From: Pomphorhynchus laevis
Taxonomy: Eukaryota > Acanthocephala > Palaeacanthocephala > Echinorhynchida > Pomphorhynchidae
NCBI GenBank assembly: GCA_012934845.2
Contig: WNNJ02000563.1
Coordinates: 62,001 to 126,000 of the forward strand
DNA: 64,000 nt
Direction of reading: 5' to 3'
Position 1 is the first letter of the stretch; each line of letters begins with the position of its first letter. The notes under the pieces are model-generated. The model was not told the origin of the DNA, searched no databases, and was given only the letters and a program-made list of their open reading frames with translations. The position numbers and the translations under genes were made by a program. Below are positions 52,460 to 64,000 of this stretch, in pieces.

Positions 52460-54960
52460 ATAGGATAAATTAGGGGAAATAAAGAAGAAAAAAACCGTCA
52501 ACCAGTAAGTAACAAGTCAAAGACAATTACGACGGTATCTTCCATAGTAATCTTCATCAAAGTTACGGACTAAAATCCATGGGATCTGAGCCCTCCAGAT
52601 AATCTAACACGCCGCTCTTCGACTGAACCACCCTTGGTATTCCTCCCCCTCCCGAAGAGTCCAATCGAGGCGGACTATGTTGGGTAAACGAGATACTAAG
52701 AGCTTGAGAAACGTTAGCCTTTGCTCTGGGGAACGTCATCTAGAAAAGAAGACTAATCCCGAGATAGTCCAAGTGCCCCGGAGGCGCACCTGAGTTTTCC
52801 CATTCAATGACAGATGCTGGGCCCGTTTAAGGGCCCACATAGCTCTCTCCAGGATACGTTTAAGTCTATCCAGGTCGGCTCTCGCCGACCAGTTCACCGT
52901 AATGGTGAACCCCAGGTATTTTACTCGACTTGTGAAAGTAGGGAGTGGTTGATTAGTCAGGATGGAAGTTAGAGCTGAGAGTGCTAATCTCTTAAGTTTT
53001 CTCTTTGTCGCAGGGGCGCCATAAAGACAACCACCTGCGATTTGGCGGAGTTTAAAATAAGGTTGGATATGGGTAGCTGGTCTTTTAATCTTAAAAATAT
53101 TCGGCTGATGTCCGAGACTACGTCTTTCCACCTGAGTCCAGAGAACAGGGCTGTGGTATCATCAGCATATACAACTAGACGTTGTTCGAGTTTAAATATT
53201 TAAAAGAGATTAATGGAAGCAGCAAGATATAGTATTGGAGAAAGAGGAGAACCTTGAGTCACACCCGTAATAGGGTAGAACTGACGCGCATCAGGGTCGT
53301 CTTCATAATAGAATCGCTTGGTATATAGCAGTATCTCCACCCTGTTAACAATTCTCGCAGGCAATCCGAGGGACCTGAGAGATGAGAAAACAAAAGGAAT
53401 GGAGATGCGGTCAAATGCAGCAGAAAAATTAAGGAAAACAGCCACAGCAAGTTGATGACTATTCTACTGACAAAACTGATGCACTTCACCTACAGCTAAA
53501 TGGACCAAGTGACCTTTGTCGAACCCATGGAAACCAGGTGGGATCAAATTTCGCCTACTTAAATGATAGCGGATTCTACGCGCAAGCGCTTTTTCGTAGA
53601 TCGATACGAGGTAATTTTGAATCGATATGGGCTGCAGGTCTTTAGGACATGATACCGTAGTTTTCTTAGGTAGAATATACGTCTACTGATGTTGATGCAA
53701 GCCACATGAGATGGGCGGCTAAAAGCATTGTTACGGCCACTTCTCTTCTATGTTCGGCTGTCAACAGCTGACATACACGAGAAGAGAGTGTAGCGACGAA
53801 TTTGGAGGTGCCCGTAAGATGACCCCAGGAGTTGAGAATATATGTAACAGATAAGTCTCTACTCCTGAAGTCACTCCAAGTCGGGATTGGCTGGGATGAT
53901 TAAGTGGCCCCATAATTATGTTGGGATAGTGACTCCTCCAAAACTTTATCAATACTGATTTTACCAATTTAACCCAATGCCCTATCCCTCTAACAGACAA
54001 ATTTCTCTTTCTTGAATATCTTTCAGAAGGAAGACTGAGCTGGACTCAGGGAAGCAATGATATTCCTATTCTTACTCAGTTGGAACCTATATCTAGTGCT
54101 CCAATATTCTTTCAAGAGAACTTGTCTGGTAGAAGCAGAGAGATTGGGAAGACGTAACAAGTATGCCAAGGTCTTGAGTTTTGTCGGAGTGGGACTGGAC
54201 ATACCACCTTTATAGGTAGTTGACAGTATTGCGGTAGCTTGCGAAGATAAGTAGGAATTAAATTCGTTTAAACTCTCATTCCCAATTCGGTGGAAGCGTT
54301 AGATAGCTGCCTGAAAGAAAGCCACTCTGATCAGATCAATGTGGAATCTCCTTCGAAGCAGCGTATCCTCTTCTATCCGCCAGCGAATTAGATCATGAGA
54401 GGTGGACAGATGTTGTCGCGACTGCTCCGTACAGAAGGGTTAATAACCGCCTATCATTGAGCAGTAATAAATCGAGGAGTGAGTTTGTTGAAGTGCAATG
54501 AAAGGTAGGGGACGGTGATTTATGAATAAGATATCCTTTTCTGGCTCTGCGGAGTGCAGCATGAATTCAACGACCAGTTATGTCGTTGAAGTCATCTAGT
54601 ACCATGTCGTTACCACTGTCTATTATTCTATCTAGGAGATCACGGTTCTTGTGAATTTCCCCTGGACGAATGTAGACATTGGCTAGACTGAGGCGTTTAC
54701 TGTTTTTACTGAGTGAAACTACTAAACAAGACAGGGCTGGACAAGAGTAGTTAAATAGGAGGGAAGATCTTAAGGAGCATTTAACTAAAATCAAGAGTCC
54801 TTGAGAGGAAGAGGAGTGAGGTAGGGTTATGTATGGAGTATAGTGGGTACAAATGTGCTTAGGGATGAATCGAGTAATGTCCTGGGGGAAACAGATAGAC
54901 TGCGTCTCCTGAAGGACTATAACATCTGCATCGTGGACCACAATTCAGATGTGTGGACCA
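52460..54960 (-). pseudogene. Jockey-like LINE, minus-strand copy
   Basis: APE endonuclease part (54941-54567): VHDADVIVLQETQ (catalytic Glu), SSQGLLILVKC, SLANVYIRPGEI and MVLDDFNDITGR. The linker is degraded. RT at 53445-53200 (FLNFSAAFDRIS, ITGVTQGSPLSPILYL) and 53131-52736 (thumb, NWSARADLDRLKRILERA). 3' end near 52460. It is inverted with respect to 51350-52455, which it matches closely; the copies meet at their 3' ends. Many breaks. Confidence 0.8.
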
Positions 54961-54984
54961 CGGGGATGATTGATGATGCAAAAG

Positions 54985-55125
54985 ATACAGGGTGAGGAGA
55001 TATGTTAGGTTGACGGTGGAGGATCCACATTATTTTAGACTTGTCTGGGTTTAAACCGAGACGAAGATAGGAGAGAGATCGCCGAGTATAATAGAGAAAA
55101 GCAGGGATCCTAGCTCGTGCCCGCG
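54985..55125 (-). mobile_element. CR1/L2-group LINE RT fragment
   Basis: LRLGLNPDKSKIMWILHRQP (near 55010-55075) and LGSLLFSIILGDLSPI (near 55065-55120) match copies A and B, but the two blocks are closer together than in a complete RT, so there is an internal deletion. The open frame continuing to 55293 has no match to the family. Confidence 0.6.
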
Positions 55126-55377
55126 TAACATTGTGGATTCACGAAGACAGAACAGCTGATTACACGGATGGCTAGACACGAGCAGCGACATCCACACTAG
55201 TGTAAGATCTGCAATCAACAGATCGCATTCAATAGATCTTATACGCAACGCATCTAGTCTAACTGGATAAGGAATGGAGCTTGCCGGAACCAAGAGCGTG
55301 ACTCTTCTCGAATATATATAGGTAATGATCGTTAAACCGGCTGTTGACGGGATCGTCCATTATGAGATCCTTTTTGT
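55126..55377. other. Unassigned spacer
   Basis: No gene or known repeat recognised; one minus-strand frame is open across most of it but shows no motif. Confidence 0.4.
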
Positions 55378-55603
55378 ATATTTTGTAATTGAGTAAAACC
55401 ACCAAAAAAAGACGAAAATAAATAAGAGCACTTGATGTGTTTTTATAAACGCGTTTCGCTTCAACAATAAAGCTTCGTCAGTAATCTTTCGTCAGATTAC
55501 TGACGTAGCTTTATTGTTGAAGCGAAACGCGTTTTTAAAAAACACATCAAGTGTTCTTATTTATTTTTGTCTTTTTTGGCGGTTTTACTCAATTACAATA
55601 TAT
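55378..55603. repeat. 226-bp near-perfect palindrome
   Basis: Two arms of about 110 bp (55378-55487 and 55494-55603) with a six-base centre TTCGTC. Arms begin TATTTTGTAATTGAGTAAAA and include AAACGCGTTTCGCTTCAACA. Differences between arms are few. It may be a foldback/MITE-like element or an inverted duplication of a retroelement end. The left arm's minus strand has CTGACGA, a GCTT/AAGC stem and GAAAC in hammerhead order. Confidence 0.8.
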
Positions 55604-56438
55604 TTATATATATAAAGATGTACATAGATATATATAATAGATATATAAAGGATTTATTTTGACGTTTCGGCTTCAAGATATTTATCATCTACAATACAAA
55701 AATTCATAAATGATAAAATGCAGTGGCTTAACGAGCATCTTATGTTTTTTCTCTGTCTTTTGCGACGAAAGATTTCTCAGCGAACTTAAAACCATTCTTA
55801 ATTAGTACTTATAAACCTGATTTATGAACAGTAGTATTAAGGCGAAATGCGATTTACTAATCGCTTATCCTCAATCCCAACCTGTTATCGATGATTTAAT
55901 AAAATGTGTGCGTTTTGTTGGTATACCACTAGACACTGACATAGTAGCAAGTTTCACAAAGGCGTAACGATGTTTCATGCTGGTAAGACATATTCTGTAA
56001 ATTATGTTTTACAAAGTTAATTAAATAAAACTTTTAATTATTTAATAAAAGGGTAATTATGACATATCTTTTTAATATTCGGCAATAAACTTTTTAATGT
56101 GAATTATCGCAATTAAACAGTGAGACCCTTATTTCACACAAACGTATGAAATATGTTAATGCTGTCGGTTACTGCTGATAGCTACCCACTAATTCTGATA
56201 TCACTAATTCTGATTTCATAAATACAAACTAAAAAGACCATTAGCTATTTTAACGGAAATAAGAATTAAATATTAAATATTTCAAAGTTACAACTTTGTT
56301 TTGACAGAATAAATGTGTCATCATCCGGAATAGTTAATTGTAATCGGTTAGTTTTCAACTTAACTGACTATTTAGCTATCAGAGTTTATAGTCATCGGAA
56401 ACAGTTAGTTAATAAATAACGTTAATAAATAACGTATG
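55604..56438. other. AT-rich spacer
   Basis: Short TATATA runs near 55605-55650, then non-coding AT-rich DNA. No motif or repeat match recognised. Confidence 0.5.
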
Positions 56439-56629
56439 TTATTTATTAGTCAATTCATAAAAATGACTTTTATTTTAAAGTTCAATGTTTTATTTTAACT
56501 TGATATAAATTAAAAAAATCTTATAGCAATTTTTTATTTTATTATTTAATTATTGAATTTTGATATAGCATTATTATGTTTTGTTTATTTTATAATTATA
56601 TTAAATACATAGACTCAATTAGCTGATTT
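56439..56629 (-). repeat. Dispersed AT-rich repeat, copy 2
   Basis: Reverse complement of 12789-13003: AAATCAGCTAATTGAGTCTA at one end, GAATTGACTAATAAATAA at the other, with scattered differences and small indels between. No Penelope-like coding sequence adjoins this copy, so the repeat can occur alone. Confidence 0.65.
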
Positions 56630-56723
56630 GATTATATATATTTACTATTTATTAATGTGAATAATAACTAAGATCTGTGGATGATATTGTAATCTTTAAA
56701 ATATAATGATATAAACTAAAAAC

Positions 56724-59700
56724 GTGATGTTTTCTAAAAATTTAATTCATATCTTCCAAAATGCATTGAACTACTTAAAGGTCCGAACACTGAAGCAGCA
56801 TTTCCGATCTGTATTGCCTGGCTTACGCTCTGGATCAGATACGAACCGAATTGAGGGTCGCCGCAGTGACGGCGCAGTAATTTTCCAAGCATTGAGAAGA
56901 ACGATGATGCGTTATGGCCCATCGCGCCCAACGTCTCAATAGCAATTGGGCAGAAATTATATCCATTGGATTCTATGGAAATATATTTTTGTCTTTTCCT
57001 GTCTTCGGCCTGGTTTGATACAACGCGGATTCCACTATTGCTGAGGCTAAATGGCTGGAGATAAGGGGTCAACACAGGTGAAGTCCCAACACATGGGTTT
57101 GCCTCTCTGCCATGGAATCATTGTCACGCTATCCGGGCGTTCGCCGTCAGATCGTGTTAGACCAAGCGGTTCGAGACGGCTAGGAATGTGGGATTTCCTT
57201 AGTGCGTCTGCGATGATCTTTTTGACCATACTGTGTCGAGCAAAACGGCCAACGGATCGGGGGCAGCTTAAGCCATGTGTGCCCTGCCTATCTAGTTTTG
57301 CCCCATATATGCACGAGTGTGGCTGGCAGACTGTGGTGCCTAGACGTAACACGATGGCTGTACGTAACGTTTCGTCTTGAAATAGTGTCCCTACAGCCGA
57401 TAATGAAAATTGTTGCAGGAACGCTCATGCGGCAGCTGATGAAACATTGTTAACGGGCAAGTTCCGTAGGCTCCAAAGTCTTGTTTTTAGGTTGGCCAAG
57501 GTAGCAGCGCTTTATGCGCGTGTCCAATCTCTTTGCGTGGAATGCCGATCTGGGATTGGTTTAGAAGCTATGGCATCGCTTATTATTGTCTGATCTACTG
57601 GTGAACTATGACTCGATGTTAGGGGCCAACGACCGGCCGAAGAGATCCACAGGTTGGCACGCTGATGAAACTCTTCGGTTATGACTGTTAGAGGTCCATG
57701 GAATAGCGGCGGCAACATGCATAACGTGAGTGTAATACATGCCGAGTAAGACGGCAAGTACGCATAAATTACCAATGTAGACGTATTGTAGATTCCCAGG
57801 CCGCCGTGGTCGATTGGAAGAGTGGCTTGTTCCCAGCTTGATTGAAAAAAAGAGATATTCAGTATTCTTTCTAATTCTTGTTTAAGAACAGTGTTGTATT
57901 TTGACAAAACGATGCTATTAGCACAGGGGCTACACCTCAATAGAAAGAGAAACTTTGGTGGGATTAGGTAACTTTTAACAAAAAGTATGTGACATGTGCA
58001 TTGACGTGAGTCAAACGGCTGCGCAACAATGGCAGTGTTGATACTTTGGGGCGGTGAGAGTCGACTATGCTCTCTGAATTTCTTACGGCGGCACCCAGAT
58101 GGGTGGCTTCAGATAGCGGTATAGTTTTGATCCCTGGGAGGACGTCAAAAGCTTTTTGAAACGCGTTTGGCGTATCAGAGATCAGTTCGCATTTTGAATT
58201 ATCGGTAAACAGGCCGTACTTTGGGCCTTGAACTGGTATAATTTCGGCATCGCGAATGACATCTTCTGGCCGGCTGCCGACTGCCCCGTCGTCCAGATAC
58301 CAGGTGTTTAAGCAAGTTCTGAGCTGTTTTATTAAAAGATTGAGAGCGAGGTAAAATAACAACGGGGGGAGACCTTGTTGTACGTATTCTTGTGAGAGTA
58401 TCAGATGGTCGCCGTAGTACAAAAAAAACTTTTACAGACGTAGCAGCTGTTCAGGAACCGTGTAAGAGATGGAATTTATCGGTTAACTTCGCATATAATT
58501 TTTGCACGGCTGATTTCATTGAAGGCGTTGGAAAAGTCTGTTTTAAGTAGGCCATAACCGGAATTCTTGGCGTCTTTCAGGAATATTCACGTTGAGTGCA
58601 CTGCTGCATCGCACCCGAAACGTACTCCCACTCCTTGATGGGGGGGAAGCATGGCAGAAGCCTCTTCTCGTATAAGTAGTGATGTCGTCCTTGCCACCAG
58701 ACGGCGGAGCGTATTACCGATAACGATAGGCCTGAGACCGCCGCCTTTTTTGTTGAAGCTAATGAGTTTTGTTCCGAAGAAAATGGGTCTGACCACCTCG
58801 GGTACGTTACCGTTTAAGACAGCGTTGACAAATTTTGTGAGATGGCCAACGAGGTTACTTTCTTTGTTTGAGTCATCTACTCTGATCAAGTCTTGTATGT
58901 GACGAGGTTGCAGTCTATCAAAGCCTCCAGCGTTGCCTTTGGAGAGCGATTTTATTGACGCGACTACGTTTTTCTTGGACGTTATTAACGGAGAAGGGGG
59001 TCAGATGGGTTTTGCTTGTGAATTTCGGGTTCACCTCGAAATGGGTGCTTTATGTCCATTTCCGCGACGTTTTTCGAGGTGACTGGAGCTAATTTATCGT
59101 CATTTGAGGCTATGCGAATCGCTGCTCGCACGTCACATTCTTCCAGTTTCCTAGTTATGATGCGAGCGTAATCTTCTGCGGATTTGGTGATGAAATCACT
59201 CATCGACATGCGACTTTCGTATTTTTACCGTGGCTTTGTTTCGGCGGGCAGCGATAAAGATGTATCAAATGAAAAAGATGTTTTTTTTTATTTTTGTGGT
59301 AAGGCTGGATCCGCCGTCATAGTTCGACCTTCCTGTGGTGACATTCAGACACGATTTGGCAAAAAAGAACAGGGCGGTCCAATTCACTCGTTTGTAAAAT
59401 CCGTGTTGATTGCGTGAAGTACAGAGCCAAGTGTGGTTGCTACTGTGTTTCGTGGTCCACGGGGAATTCGTGATATGACCGGACAGCGGGACTTAAGAAC
59501 TGGTGATATCATATCGATAAATGTGACATTAACTGGAGATGTATCGTTGAAATCAGGATGGCTGTCCGTAACTTGCATGTCGAGGTGACGAAATCTGAAT
59601 GGTTGGGTACCTGATCAGGTACAGTTCCGTTGTTTGCTGTGTTTATATATAGCACTCCGGAAACTGTTAAACGAAAAGTGAGATGACATTTAGGACAAAC

Positions 59701-59735
59701 TTCGCTTCTACGTACGGGTCCATTTTTTTACTTGC
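56724..59735 (-). pseudogene. Second RT-RLE element (WDFT type), degraded
   Basis: Possible start ATG 59724; a CPKCHLTF zinc-like motif near 59680, PRGPRNTVATTLG near 59470, and ITRKLEECDVRAAIRIASND near 59130. RT: NKKGGGLRPIVIGNTLRRLV, HQGVGVRFGCDAAVHS, QQGLPPLLFYLAL, and an active site WYLDDGAVGS (Leu-Asp-Asp, not Ala-Asp-Asp). C-terminus: GTHGLSCP, RHSMVKKII, EPLGLTRSDGERPDS, CWDFTCVDPLS (PD...D core of a PD-(D/E)XK nuclease), RKRQKY and AIETLGAMG. At least six frame pieces. Differs from the CXC family in nearly all motifs but keeps the same domain order. I do not know an official clade name. Confidence 0.75.
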
Positions 59736-60285
59736 GACTTTGAATTCGTTTCCGATTGGAAGTAGTTCGTAGAAGTTAATTTTTTTGATATCTGTAAATT
59801 GTAATTAACTTGAGCACTTTAAACTTTTCTTAATATAATGATATTTATATAACGATATAATTATACTTTTAATGATATAATGGTTTTAAGATAACGTGTT
59901 GTATATTAAGATACTACATAGATCCATGAGTATCGTCACTCAAATTGTGTATCATACATATATCTGAATTCACCTGTATTGACTAACATATATACTGTCA
60001 TAAGCGATGTTCGATAAAATGTTACTTAACGAAAAATAGTGATCTGTTATAATTGAATAATTATACAGATAGACGGAACTTGGAAAGGCAAAGATATCAG
60101 TGTGGTCGCATAGAACCATGATACCATATCACAAAAGCAAACTTGATTCCTATTCATTTTTGACAATTATAAGGAAACACGTTACAATAGTCATTAATGG
60201 TTACTATTTAACGTCAATGATCGAACATCCACGTTTAAGATGAATAGAGAGTTAAGTTTTAATACATTAATTTCAAGGAAGAATT
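59736..60285. other. AT-rich spacer
   Basis: Repeated ATAATGATAT-like words near 59830-59890. No gene recognised. Confidence 0.5.
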
Positions 60286-60289
60286 TTCA

Positions 60290-60545
60290 ATAGCTAACTG
60301 TTATTGTTGAAAAAAAATAAAGAGTAGTGAGCCAAGTACAGTACCTTGGGGAACACCATAATTTACATGTTTTGCTGATAGCCATTAACTCTAACTCGAA
60401 AAAATGTGAAGTAAATCGCGAATCCAATTACACAAAGTTAAGGAAAATTCATAATGAGATAGCAAGCTAAGTAAACTGTCATGTGGAACTCTGTCAAATG
60501 CTTTGAATAAGTCAATAAAAATTACATTAATTGATCCACCGATAC
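60290..60545 (-). mobile_element. CR1-like LINE RT palm fragment
   Basis: Minus strand: INVIFIDLFKAFDRVPHDSL (near 60480-60540), HYEFSLTLCNWIRDLLH, then MVFPKVLYLAHYSL (from YGVPQGTVLGSLLF with frame slips). About 85 codons without start or end; a decayed internal piece. Confidence 0.75.
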
Positions 60546-60724
60546 TACTGTTTTACTCTACATTTCACGCGCTTTTGGTAAAATTCGATAGACAGGATCG
60601 ATTAGTTTATATAATAATCGATTAGTTGTTTTGAAAAAAGTTAATTATTATTGAGTAGAAGGCAAAGCCGCAAATGGCTGTTCAGTATGTTCACTGTTGA
60701 TATAAAAAATAAAAAAAATGAAGT

Positions 60725-60835
60725 GTAGAATGTAATCAGCCGAATGGGTAGCTCAACACTGATTGATGGTTCCAGCTGTCATGAATTCAATTCCTCATTT
60801 GAAATTTAAAATATAAATATCTGGAGACACAAGCA
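60725..60835 (+). repeat. Possible tRNA-like SINE head
   Basis: TGGGTAGCTCAACA (A-box-like, from 60745) and GAATTCAATTCC (B-box-like, 60783-60794) are spaced about 35 bp apart. Unrelated in sequence to 541-760. Weak: the boxes are degenerate and no second copy is visible. Confidence 0.25.
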
Positions 60836-60839
60836 ATTT

Positions 60840-63440
60840 CCTCATGTATGTATTTCCTCAGGTGTGTATCCTCACAAGCAAAACCGAATGGAAAACGAGA
60901 AAATCCGTCGATTATGGTTAATAAGTAAGGGCGACCGGATTTTGTAGGCAGTGGTCCTACAAATTGAGGAGGACCGAATATATTGAAAAGCGAAGTTAAT
61001 CATTTTATCACAGATTTGCTACTCGTATCCTCACAAGCAAATCCGAATGAAAAACGAGAAAATTCGTCGATTATGGTTAATAAGTCAGGGCGACCGGATT
61101 TTGTAGGCAGTGGTCCTTTAAAATCAATGGCTAAGCGTTCAAAAGGAGAAGTCGCTTTTATCAAATGTGCTTCTGGAGGTTTTAAAAATCTAGGCTTTAT
61201 ACGAATACATGCATAGCACTTGTTAATAATCGTTCGAATTTCATCCAATGAATAAAATAAATTTTCCTGTCGAACATAATGAGCCAATCGTGTGCAACCA
61301 GGATGACACAAACGAAAATGTAATTCAGCTAGTTTATCGAGACCTTTTATGGTTCCACAAACATCTCTTGACAATGAGTCAGCCACGGTGTTAAGCGTTC
61401 CAGGTCTATACACAATTTCAAATACATACTCGAAAGTTCCATTTTCAAACGTTCTATTTTTTCATTTTTAATTTTACTTCGTTGTTGCTTGTTGAATATA
61501 TACACAACCGACCGCTGATCGCTAATTACTGTAAACTTTCGCCCAATCAAGTAATGTCTCCAATGTCGTAGCGCAAATATTATAGCAGAGGCTTCCTTCT
61601 CGATAGACGACTGATGCAATGACGTTTTATCTAGCATCTTGGAGAAATATGCAATAGGCTTAGAATGCTGGAGAGTACTGCTCCAATGGAGTAATTCGAC
61701 GCGTCGGTCTCCACAGTAAAAGGAATAGTGAAATCAACTGTACCAAGGGTGGCTTCAATAATTTGTTGGCGAATCAATTCGAATGAGTTATTAGCCTCAG
61801 TTGATAAAGGAAAAGTCTGAACTTTGACTAGAGGACGTATTTTGAAAGAAAAATCTTTTACCCATTTCGAGTAGTGTGAAAATAATTCGATCACTCGGCG
61901 TAAAGACTGCATATTTGTAGGTAATTTAAGAGATTTTAGACAGTGCACTCTCTCGGGATCAGGTCTTTTCTGTTTTCCGGGAATTTGATAGCCAAGTAAA
62001 CTTATATTATTGTTTGCACTTCTTTTATTGTCTGGATTTAATGTGATATTGTACTTTTTGACAATTTCTACAAATCGCTTTTAAATTTCGATTATGATCG
62101 TCTTTGTCTCCCACAAATGACTACGTCGTCGAGATAAGCCATGTTCCGTCTAAATGCTCATCGAAGATGATTGTGTTCAAAACGCGCTGAAGAGCAGGAA
62201 CATCATTCGTTAAGCCAAAAGTAATCCTGCAGAATTCATAGAGAGATCCATCTGCTTCAATGCAGTAAAAGTCATTTCGGACTCATCAATTGGGACTTGA
62301 TGATAAGCAGATGCCAGATCGACAGCAGTGTAAAGCGCATATTGGCTGACTTGGTCAACAATATCTTCAATATGGGGAATCGGATACGCATCCAAACTCG
62401 TATAAATGTTGACTGTTCTGGAATAATCTATTACCAATCTCCACTTCTTCGAGTTCTTTACAATAAGGGGTTGAGCTCTCCATGGTGATTTGCTAGGTCG
62501 TATTATTCCGTTTGATAAAAGTCGACTTATTTCTTTTCTGATAAATTTAATTTCGGGTTGTGTAAAACGTCGTGACTTTGTTGCAATCGGTCTTCATTAT
62601 TTAGCATTGTCCGAGAAAAGCTTTGGAGGTAGCACTCGCATTGTTGTAATAGCGTTGATTGAAACTGGCAATTCTCTTCCGGGCAAAGAAAAAGTAATAG
62701 ATTGATGTCGCGACAGAAAGCTTTGTCCTAATATGCATTCTGAGCACAAATTTTCGAGTACGCCAAATGACATCGATTTATATGATCGATCAAAAACGAC
62801 GATATCTTGTCGCACTGTCCCTTTCGTCGAAGTTGCCATATTTGCCATTGCCATTGTCACTACATCCTTACAACGGGAATCATATGTTAAATTTAAATCA
62901 ACAGAAATGTGCACATGCTCCGGTACGGGTTAGCGTCGAGTTTTCGAGCAATCGTTCTCTAATAACATTTGATTTAAGACCAGATATAAAGGCATTCAAA
63001 ACGGCTTGGTCGCGATGTTCTTCTGCAGATAAAGGGTCAAATTTACATTCAGACGACATTAACTTTAGTATATCTATGTATTAAGATACTGTTTCGCAGT
63101 CAGATTTCTTGCGTAAATATAGAAGATATCGTGAGTAAAAAACGCTGATCGTTTTGTCAAACATTTCTTGCAACAATTTGATAGCTTCATCGTACGATTG
63201 CGCATCATTTATGCTTCGGTATATAGTTGGAGAAACATAATTGCGTAGAATTGACAATTTGCCTGACTCAGTAGCATGAATACGAGTAAGAAATTCTTTA
63301 AAAGTGTCGTACTATTGACGCCAAATATCCAGGGCATCATAATCTGAGCTGTTGATGATTGTAAGTTTACTGGGTTGTAAATATCTCGCCAGACTATCCA
63401 TTTAAAATATAAGCAAAGACGAATCCTATGCTCCATTATC
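60840..63440 (-). mobile_element. Fossil Gypsy-type LTR element, internal region
   Basis: On the minus strand, in order: a gag-like stretch (63440-63200), an aspartic-protease-like region (62914-62600), reverse transcriptase (about 62510-61700), RNase H (61637-61400) and integrase with its HHCC zinc-binding region and part of the core (61400-61000). A second partial copy of the integrase segment lies at 60866-60957. No LTRs were recognised. It is broken, with roughly eight or more disruptions, and looks old. The order protease-RT-RNase H-integrase fits Gypsy/Ty3. Confidence 0.8.
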
Positions 63441-63529
63441 CATCGCCCGCTTACAATATTTAAATAAATTGTAATATTTAAACTTTCAGGAAGCTTTATT
63501 TAAATATCTATAACAGTGGGCTCTTAAAC

Positions 63530-63840
63530 AGGCCCATCATCTGTAATTGAATGGGAAAACTCAGGTGCGCCTCTGGGATACTTTGGCTATCTCGGGATGG
63601 GTCTTCTTCTCTAGAGGAAGTCCCCCAGATCAAATACTAAGATTTCCCAAGCTCCTCATCTCGCGATTACTGACAGTAGTCCGCATCTACTGGACTCTTA
63701 GCGTGGTGGTGAGAGACCCCGAATGGTTCAGTCGGAAGTCGGTTCGCTGGTGCGGTCGGGGTTTCCGACTCCACTAGACCTGATGCCGTGAACTGTATTA
63801 CTGAAAACTGCTGCTGTTTAAATAAATTAAAATAATAAAG
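63530..63840 (+). mobile_element. Jockey-like LINE 3' end, third copy
   Basis: LNGKTQVRLWDTLAISGWVF, then FSRGSPPDQILRFPKLLIS and RDPEWFSRK match the RT C-termini of the copies at 51350-52455 and 52460-54960. The 3' UTR ends TTAAATAAATTAAAATAATA near 63838. Strongly 5'-truncated. Confidence 0.8.
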
Positions 63841-64000
63841 TGCTTAAAAGCATTATCGTTGTCATTAATTTGCCTGTCTTACCTGCTTATTGTTATTTAT
63901 TTATTTGAGAAAAATTTTATTTATTTGTTATTTATTTAATTATTTATTCGAACATAATGAGTTTTTCTGTGCTATTATTGTTTTTCAGATATATATACTG
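63841..64000. other. AT-rich window end
   Basis: TTATTTATTTATTTGAG-like sequence; nothing recognised. Confidence 0.5.

Noticed and set aside
55051-55293. 80-codon minus-strand open frame as a gene
   Set aside because: Only its last residues match a LINE RT; the rest has no motif, so it is a fragment plus chance sequence.
61000-63440. Treating the Gypsy-type piece as a potentially active element
   Set aside because: It has many disruptions and no recognised LTRs; it is a fossil.
1-64000. Host genes, rRNA, canonical tRNA genes, CRISPR arrays, bacterial promoters
   Set aside because: No exon-like coding outside retroelements, no rRNA core sequence, no full cloverleaf, and no spaced identical repeats with unique spacers were seen.
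1-64000. Telomeric simple repeats (TTAGG or TTAGGG type) explaining the head-to-tail arrays
   Set aside because: No such array found at any junction; GGTTC/TTAGG-like words near 50040-50130 are irregular and too few.

Overview
This is a repeat-rich, AT-rich block of eukaryotic nuclear DNA, most likely from an arthropod or another invertebrate. Almost everything recognisable is a retroelement, mainly non-LTR elements (LINEs) with microsatellite-like (AAT)n tails. I found no host protein gene, rRNA, canonical tRNA or CRISPR array. Species and chromosome position cannot be read from the sequence. The nested insertions and head-to-tail runs suit heterochromatin or another tolerated retroelement graveyard.

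Layout. 0.5-9.1 kb: a tRNA-like SINE candidate, a LINE 3' end, then an old minus-strand LINE (2.3-9.1 kb) split by a nearly complete plus-strand CR1/L2-group LINE (copy A, 3.46-8.2 kb). 10.2-23.4 kb: a head-to-tail minus-strand run made of a CXC-element 3' fragment, an APE-endonuclease LINE (family B, copy 1) interrupted by a Penelope-like element, and CXC elements 1 and 2. 23.6-27.7 kb: plus-strand CXC element 3, carrying a LINE fragment inserted with a clean target-site duplication. 27.8-38.4 kb: another minus-strand head-to-tail run (CXC element 4, family B copy 2, CR1/L2-group copy B). 38.4-50.2 kb: LINE fragments, a plus-strand LINE (D), CXC elements 5 and 6 (6 internally deleted), and LINEs C and E. 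50.2-64 kb: two fossil Gypsy-type LTR pieces, an inverted pair of jockey-like LINEs, a 226-bp palindrome, an AT-rich repeat and a second, unrelated-looking RT/restriction-like-endonuclease element.

The main biology is a family of about seven copies that I call CXC-RT-RLE. One long ORF (about 1,009 codons) encodes an N-terminal CXC-like cysteine motif, a reverse transcriptase, and a C-terminal CCHC plus PD-(D/E)XK-like endonuclease laid out like that of R2. The APE-type family B copy 1 appears to have taken the 5' UTR and the CXC finger of this family onto its own ORF1. The same short 5' leader also sits at the front of several other LINE families here. This points to 5'-module exchange between LINEs with different endonucleases. 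I call it a strong candidate for something not previously described, not a proven one.

Almost all copies are decayed. The youngest-looking are CXC element 2 (one in-frame stop in 3,030 bp), CXC element 4 (873 open codons) and the open ORF1/endonuclease frames of LINE D.
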